Origin: UBA1774 sp045628925
GTDB lineage: Bacteria; Bacillota; Clostridia; Oscillospirales; Oscillospiraceae
Length of the DNA: 8,248 bases
Reading direction: 5' to 3'
NCBI GenBank assembly: GCA_045628925.1
Contig: JAZQQF010000010.1
Coordinates: forward strand, 1-8,248
Made by a program: the position numbers and the translations under genes. Of the stretch, positions 5,385-8,248 are shown piece after piece. Position 1 is the stretch's first letter, and the number at the start of each line of letters is the position of its first letter. The notes beneath the pieces were generated by a model, which searched no databases, was not told where the DNA came from, and saw nothing but the letters and a program-made list of their open reading frames with translations.

Positions 5385-6616
5385 TTTCGCAGGGAGAGCA
5401 CCTCCGCCTCATAGCGCCGCACCTCCGGGAGACAGGCTTCTGCCGCGCCCTCCCGGCGCAGGAACTCCGCCCACACGTCTCCCAGCGGCAGGAGCTTCGC
5501 TTCCTCAAGCTGCACCTGCAGCGCCGTGAAGTCGGCTTCGTCCTGTAACTGACGCAGGCCCTTCGGCTCCAAAAGCGCGTTCAGCAGCGCTTTCTGCACA
5601 TTGCGGATGCCGGTGACCCACGCGGAGATGCGGTTGATGGAGGCGTCGAAGTAGTCCGTGGCGATCAGCACCCGGTCAAGCCCGCAGCGCACGACCTCCT
5701 TCAGGATCTCCCGCGTCTCGTCATCGAAGGAAACCACGTGGTCAGAGTCCCAGCGCATGGGCCTCGTCACGTGGAGGGCCAGCCGGTCGGAAAACTGCAG
5801 CAGCGCGGAGACCTTGTCCGATACCGTCTCCGTGGGGTGATAATGCCCGTTGTCCACCAGCGGGGTGATGCCGTTACGCATGGAATAGCTCAGGCAGAAC
5901 TCCGCCGAGCCAACGGTATACGCCTCCACGCCGATGCCGAAGACCTTGCTTTCCAGCGTGGGGATGACCTTCTTCCGGTCATAAGGCTCGGAGAAAATTT
6001 CGTCCAGCGAAGCCTTCATCCGGGCGCGGGGGCCTTTCCGGTCGGCGGGGATATCCTTGAAGCCGTCGGGCATCCAGTAGTTCACAAGGCAGGGCTGCCC
6101 GGTCTCATTGGCGAAATATTCCGCGATGCGCAGGCAGCGCTTTCCGTGCTCGATCCAGTAATCCCGCACTTCCTTTTTGGGCGAGGACAGGGTCAGCCCG
6201 TCCACCACCATGGGGTGCGAGAAAAAGGTGGGGTTGAAATCCAGCCCGAGGCCGCGGGCTTTGGCATAGTCCACCCACTTCCGGAAATGCTTCGGCTCGA
6301 TGGCGTTCCTGCCCACCGCCTCCCCATCCTCGAAAATGGCATAGGAGGCGTGGAGGTTCAGCTTTTTCCGCCCGCCCGTCAGCTTCCAGACCTCATCCAG
6401 ATCGGCCATCAGCTCTTCCGGCGTTCTCGCCCGGCCCGGATAGTTCCCCGTGGTCTGGATGCCGCCGGAAGCGGCCTGCCGGGTATCGAAGCCGGTCACG
6501 TCGTCGCCCTGCCAGCAGTGGACGGAAATGGCCGTATTTTTCAGCGTTTCCAATGCCTGTTCCACGTCCGCGCCCACGGCGGCGTACAGCGCTTTCGCGC
6601 TCTCAAATCTTGTCAT
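5381..6616 (-). CDS. rhaA: L-rhamnose isomerase
   Basis: RhaA interconverts L-rhamnose and L-rhamnulose, the first step of rhamnose catabolism, in the cytoplasm using Mn2+ or similar divalent metals. The 411 residues are close to the 419 of the E. coli enzyme and collinear with it. Family signatures are clear: HCWQGDDV (33-40), GGIQTTGNYPG (51-61), LGLDFNPTFFSHP (123-135), VEAYTVGS (230-237), DNGHYHPTE (255-263), LHVTRPMRWDSDHVV (281-295) and DYFDASINRI (321-330). The expected metal and catalytic ligands are present as E231, D255, H258, H282, D290, D292 and D322 (my assignment by motif). The ATG overlaps the rhaB stop in an ATGA junction, and its GGAGG (6628-6624) lies inside rhaB, so translation is probably coupled. 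Nothing suggests truncation. Confidence 0.97.
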   Translation of the reverse strand: MTRFESAKALYAAVGADVEQALETLKNTAISVHCWQGDDVTGFDTRQAASGGIQTTGNYPGRARTPEELMADLDEVWKLTGGRKKLNLHASYAIFEDGEAVGRNAIEPKHFRKWVDYAKARGLGLDFNPTFFSHPMVVDGLTLSSPKKEVRDYWIEHGKRCLRIAEYFANETGQPCLVNYWMPDGFKDIPADRKGPRARMKASLDEIFSEPYDRKKVIPTLESKVFGIGVEAYTVGSAEFCLSYSMRNGITPLVDNGHYHPTETVSDKVSALLQFSDRLALHVTRPMRWDSDHVVSFDDETREILKEVVRCGLDRVLIATDYFDASINRISAWVTGIRNVQKALLNALLEPKGLRQLQDEADFTALQVQLEEAKLLPLGDVWAEFLRREGAAEACLPEVRRYEAEVLSLRK

Positions 6617-7905
6617 CGTTCCGCCTCCATCTGCAGTTTCAGATTGCCCAGCGCCGTCGCCTCGATGGGCAGGGCGCGGACGGTCTTCCCGGTCTCTTCC
6701 GCCGTGAGCCGGTTCAGGAAGGCGTTTTTCGCCCCGCCGCCCACGATATACAGCGTGTCATAGTTTTTTCCGATATTCCGTTCCAGCTCCGCGACGGAAT
6801 CAGCATAGCATTTTGCCAGCGAGCGGCAGGCGCAGCGGAAATAGTCCGCCGTGCTTCGGGGTTTTTCCATCAGGAACGCGTCGAACGCCGCTTTCATGCT
6901 CTCCGGCGCGAGAAACGCCGGGCTGTTCGCGTCTACAAGGCCGTCATAATCGCTTTGCTCCGCCTCCGCGAGAAGCTCCGGAATCTCCCGTTCGGGGCAA
7001 AGCTCCCGCCGCAGCTCGTTCAGCAGCCAAAGACCCATGATGTTCTTCTGATAGCGGTTGTAGCCCACGCCGCCCTCGTTCGACCAGTTCCCCGCACGGC
7101 TGCGCTCATCCGTCAGCGGTGCGGGGGTCTTCACGCCCAGCAGGCTCCACGTCCCGGAGGAGATGTAAAGTCCGTCCTCCTCCATGGGGATGCCCTCCAC
7201 CGCCGAGGCGGTATCGTGGCTGGCGCAGAGGCGCACGGGGACGCCGTCGTATTCCCCCACTGCCTCGCCGGGGCGGGTGAGCTTCGGGAACAGCCCTTCC
7301 GGCAGGCCCAGCGCGGAGATCAGTTCCCGGTCAAATTCCCCCGTCCGGGCGTTCACCAGTCCGGTGGTGGTGGCGTTCGTATATTCCTTCGCCTTCACGC
7401 CCGTGAGGCGGAAGGTCAGGTATTCCGGCAGCATGAGGAAGTCCGTCACGCCATCCAGCCGCCCGCGTGTCATGTCGTCAAAAAGCTGATAGATCGTGTT
7501 GAAGGGCTGGAACTGGCAGCCCGTGCGTTCATAGAGCGTTTCAAACGGCACGAGGGAATGCACCCGCGCCGTCACCGCTTCCGTCCGGCTGTCCCGATAG
7601 GCGTAGCAGGGCACGACCGGTTCCGACCCCCGCAGCAGCACATAATCCACGCCCCAAGTGTCGATGGCGAGGCTGCGGAGCGGGCCGAACCGGGCCTTCG
7701 CTTCGGCGATGCCCGCCTGCGCGTGGTTCAAAATCGCCTCCGTATCCCAGACGAGATGCCCGTCCCGCGTCTGTACGCCGTTGGGGAAACGGTAGACCTC
7801 CTCCGTTTTCAGCGCCCCGTCCTCCCGCCAGCCGACCACGTGCCGCCCGGAGGAAGCGCCAAGGTCGATGGCGAGGTAATACGCCCGCTCAGTGCCGTGT
7901 TTCAT
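6613..7905 (-). CDS. rhaB: Rhamnulokinase (FGGY family)
   Basis: RhaB phosphorylates L-rhamnulose with ATP to L-rhamnulose 1-phosphate, the step after RhaA. The N-terminal FGGY domain opens with LAIDLGASSGR (11-21) and continues through LAIDTWGVDYVLL (79-91) and YRDSRT (103-108). The catalytic base is D231 in ASHDTASAV (228-236). The C-terminal domain has the nucleotide-binding SSGTWSLLG (249-257) and IVGGGAKNAFLNRL (387-400), then EATALGN (415-421). The 430-residue length is short: E. coli RhaB has 489, and many homologues continue for about 40 or more residues after the ATALGN motif, whereas this one stops 9 residues later. The ATG lies inside the end of the upstream phosphatase gene (17-bp overlap) and has no clear Shine-Dalgarno, so translation is probably coupled. 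It is certainly a sugar kinase; rhamnulokinase follows from motifs and from adjacency to rhaA. Confidence 0.95.
   Translation of the reverse strand: MKHGTERAYYLAIDLGASSGRHVVGWREDGALKTEEVYRFPNGVQTRDGHLVWDTEAILNHAQAGIAEAKARFGPLRSLAIDTWGVDYVLLRGSEPVVPCYAYRDSRTEAVTARVHSLVPFETLYERTGCQFQPFNTIYQLFDDMTRGRLDGVTDFLMLPEYLTFRLTGVKAKEYTNATTTGLVNARTGEFDRELISALGLPEGLFPKLTRPGEAVGEYDGVPVRLCASHDTASAVEGIPMEEDGLYISSGTWSLLGVKTPAPLTDERSRAGNWSNEGGVGYNRYQKNIMGLWLLNELRRELCPEREIPELLAEAEQSDYDGLVDANSPAFLAPESMKAAFDAFLMEKPRSTADYFRCACRSLAKCYADSVAELERNIGKNYDTLYIVGGGAKNAFLNRLTAEETGKTVRALPIEATALGNLKLQMEAER
6624..6628 (-). promoter_or_regulatory. Ribosome binding site of rhaA inside rhaB
   Basis: GGAGG on the minus strand (6628-6624) lies 7 nt before the rhaA ATG at 6616. 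It encodes part of the last residues of RhaB and fits translational coupling with the ATGA junction. Confidence 0.75.
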
Positions 7906-8248
7906 CGGTAAAGCACTCGCAGAAGCGGCCGGAGAAGCTGGGCTCCATGCCCGCCGCCCGGATGTGGCTCACGTCGCCGAATTCCAGCATCCGCCACCCG
8001 GCGATGCCCGCCTGCCGTTCCTCGGTGACGACGGTGGTCACGCCCGTGGTGCACGCGCAGGTGCCGTGCCACAGGGGCATGGGCGAAAGGTTCAGCAGGT
8101 GGCTCAGCAGCACGCATTCCAGCCCGAAATGGCAGAAGAACACCAGCGTATCGTGATTGGGATTTTCCGCCCGGTAAAGATACCCGTCGCGGACGTAGCC
8201 GTGCTTTCCCAGCAGCGCGTCAAAGGAATCCGTCACATGACGGTAGCC
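7889..8248 (-). CDS. Histidine phosphatase family protein, C-terminal part (5' end outside window)
   Basis: The frame is open to the window edge, so only 119 C-terminal residues are seen. They begin GYRHVTDSFDALLGKHGYVRD. The FFCHFG motif (visible residues 37-42) supplies the second catalytic histidine of the phosphoglycerate-mutase-like superfamily. LLNLSPMPLWHG, TTVVTEERQAGIAGWRMLEF and GDVSHI follow, and FSGRFCECF is near the end, a pattern I associate with a clostridial histidine phosphatase subgroup. The first catalytic RHG motif should lie upstream. A GTG at 8236 could be called as a start, but that would remove half of the fold, so it is probably internal. The gene ends with a 17-bp overlap into rhaB and so is part of the rha operon. 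The substrate is unknown; a sugar phosphate is possible from the context. Confidence 0.85.
   Translation of the reverse strand, partial: GYRHVTDSFDALLGKHGYVRDGYLYRAENPNHDTLVFFCHFGLECVLLSHLLNLSPMPLWHGTCACTTGVTTVVTEERQAGIAGWRMLEFGDVSHIRAAGMEPSFSGRFCECFTDETRH

Noticed and set aside
5738..7911. Plus-strand open frames opposite rhaA and rhaB
   Set aside because: The minus strand encodes clear RhaA and RhaB; the plus-strand products show no domain.
7889..8236. GTG at 8236 as the true start of the histidine phosphatase gene
   Set aside because: The frame stays open to the window edge (Gly-Tyr-Arg-His precede it) and a start here would remove the first catalytic RHG motif.
1..8248. CRISPR arrays, tRNA or rRNA genes, insertion sequences, prophage attachment sites
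   Set aside because: I saw no regularly spaced repeats, cloverleaf-like sequences, transposase genes or terminal repeats in the window.

Overview
This 8.2 kb window comes from a GC-rich bacterium. The gene set (SpoIIE/STAS partner switching, a 5TM-LytS-type sensor, AGGAG-like ribosome binding sites and sigma-A-like promoters) points to a Firmicute, most likely a high-GC gut clostridium such as Oscillospirales or Christensenellales. This placement is an inference from gene style; no marker gene is present. Every gene I can support lies on the minus strand, so the window reads from right to left. The long plus-strand frames are shadows of these genes.

Right part (8248 to 5381): a tightly packed rhamnose catabolism cluster. 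It begins with the C-terminal part of a histidine phosphatase family protein, cut by the window edge. This overlaps rhamnulokinase (rhaB) by 17 bp, and rhaB in turn overlaps L-rhamnose isomerase (rhaA) by an ATGA junction. RhaA converts L-rhamnose to L-rhamnulose and RhaB phosphorylates it. The aldolase (RhaD), transporter and regulator are not in view.

Middle (5380 to 3448): a short intergenic region with overlapping inverted repeats and a candidate promoter, then a 598-residue protein that looks like a cytoplasmic glycoside-hydrolase-type TIM barrel with a glutamine-amidotransferase-like second domain. It is followed by a strong rho-independent terminator. I do not recognise its exact family. 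Its place next to rhaBA suggests work on a rhamnose-containing or related sugar.

Left part (3447 to 1): a separate signalling operon with its own promoter. It holds a STAS anti-sigma-factor antagonist, a flavodoxin-fold NAD(P)H/FMN oxidoreductase, and a membrane sensor (5TM-LYT, extracytoplasmic Cache-like domain, HAMP). Directly after the sensor, in the same reading frame, comes a PP2C/SpoIIE phosphatase domain with its motifs intact that runs off the window. One in-frame TAA codon at 718-720 separates the sensor from its phosphatase. This is the most striking feature of the window: it could be a recent nonsense mutation, a sequencing error, a natural split, or readthrough. No RsbW/SpoIIAB-type kinase is in the window.
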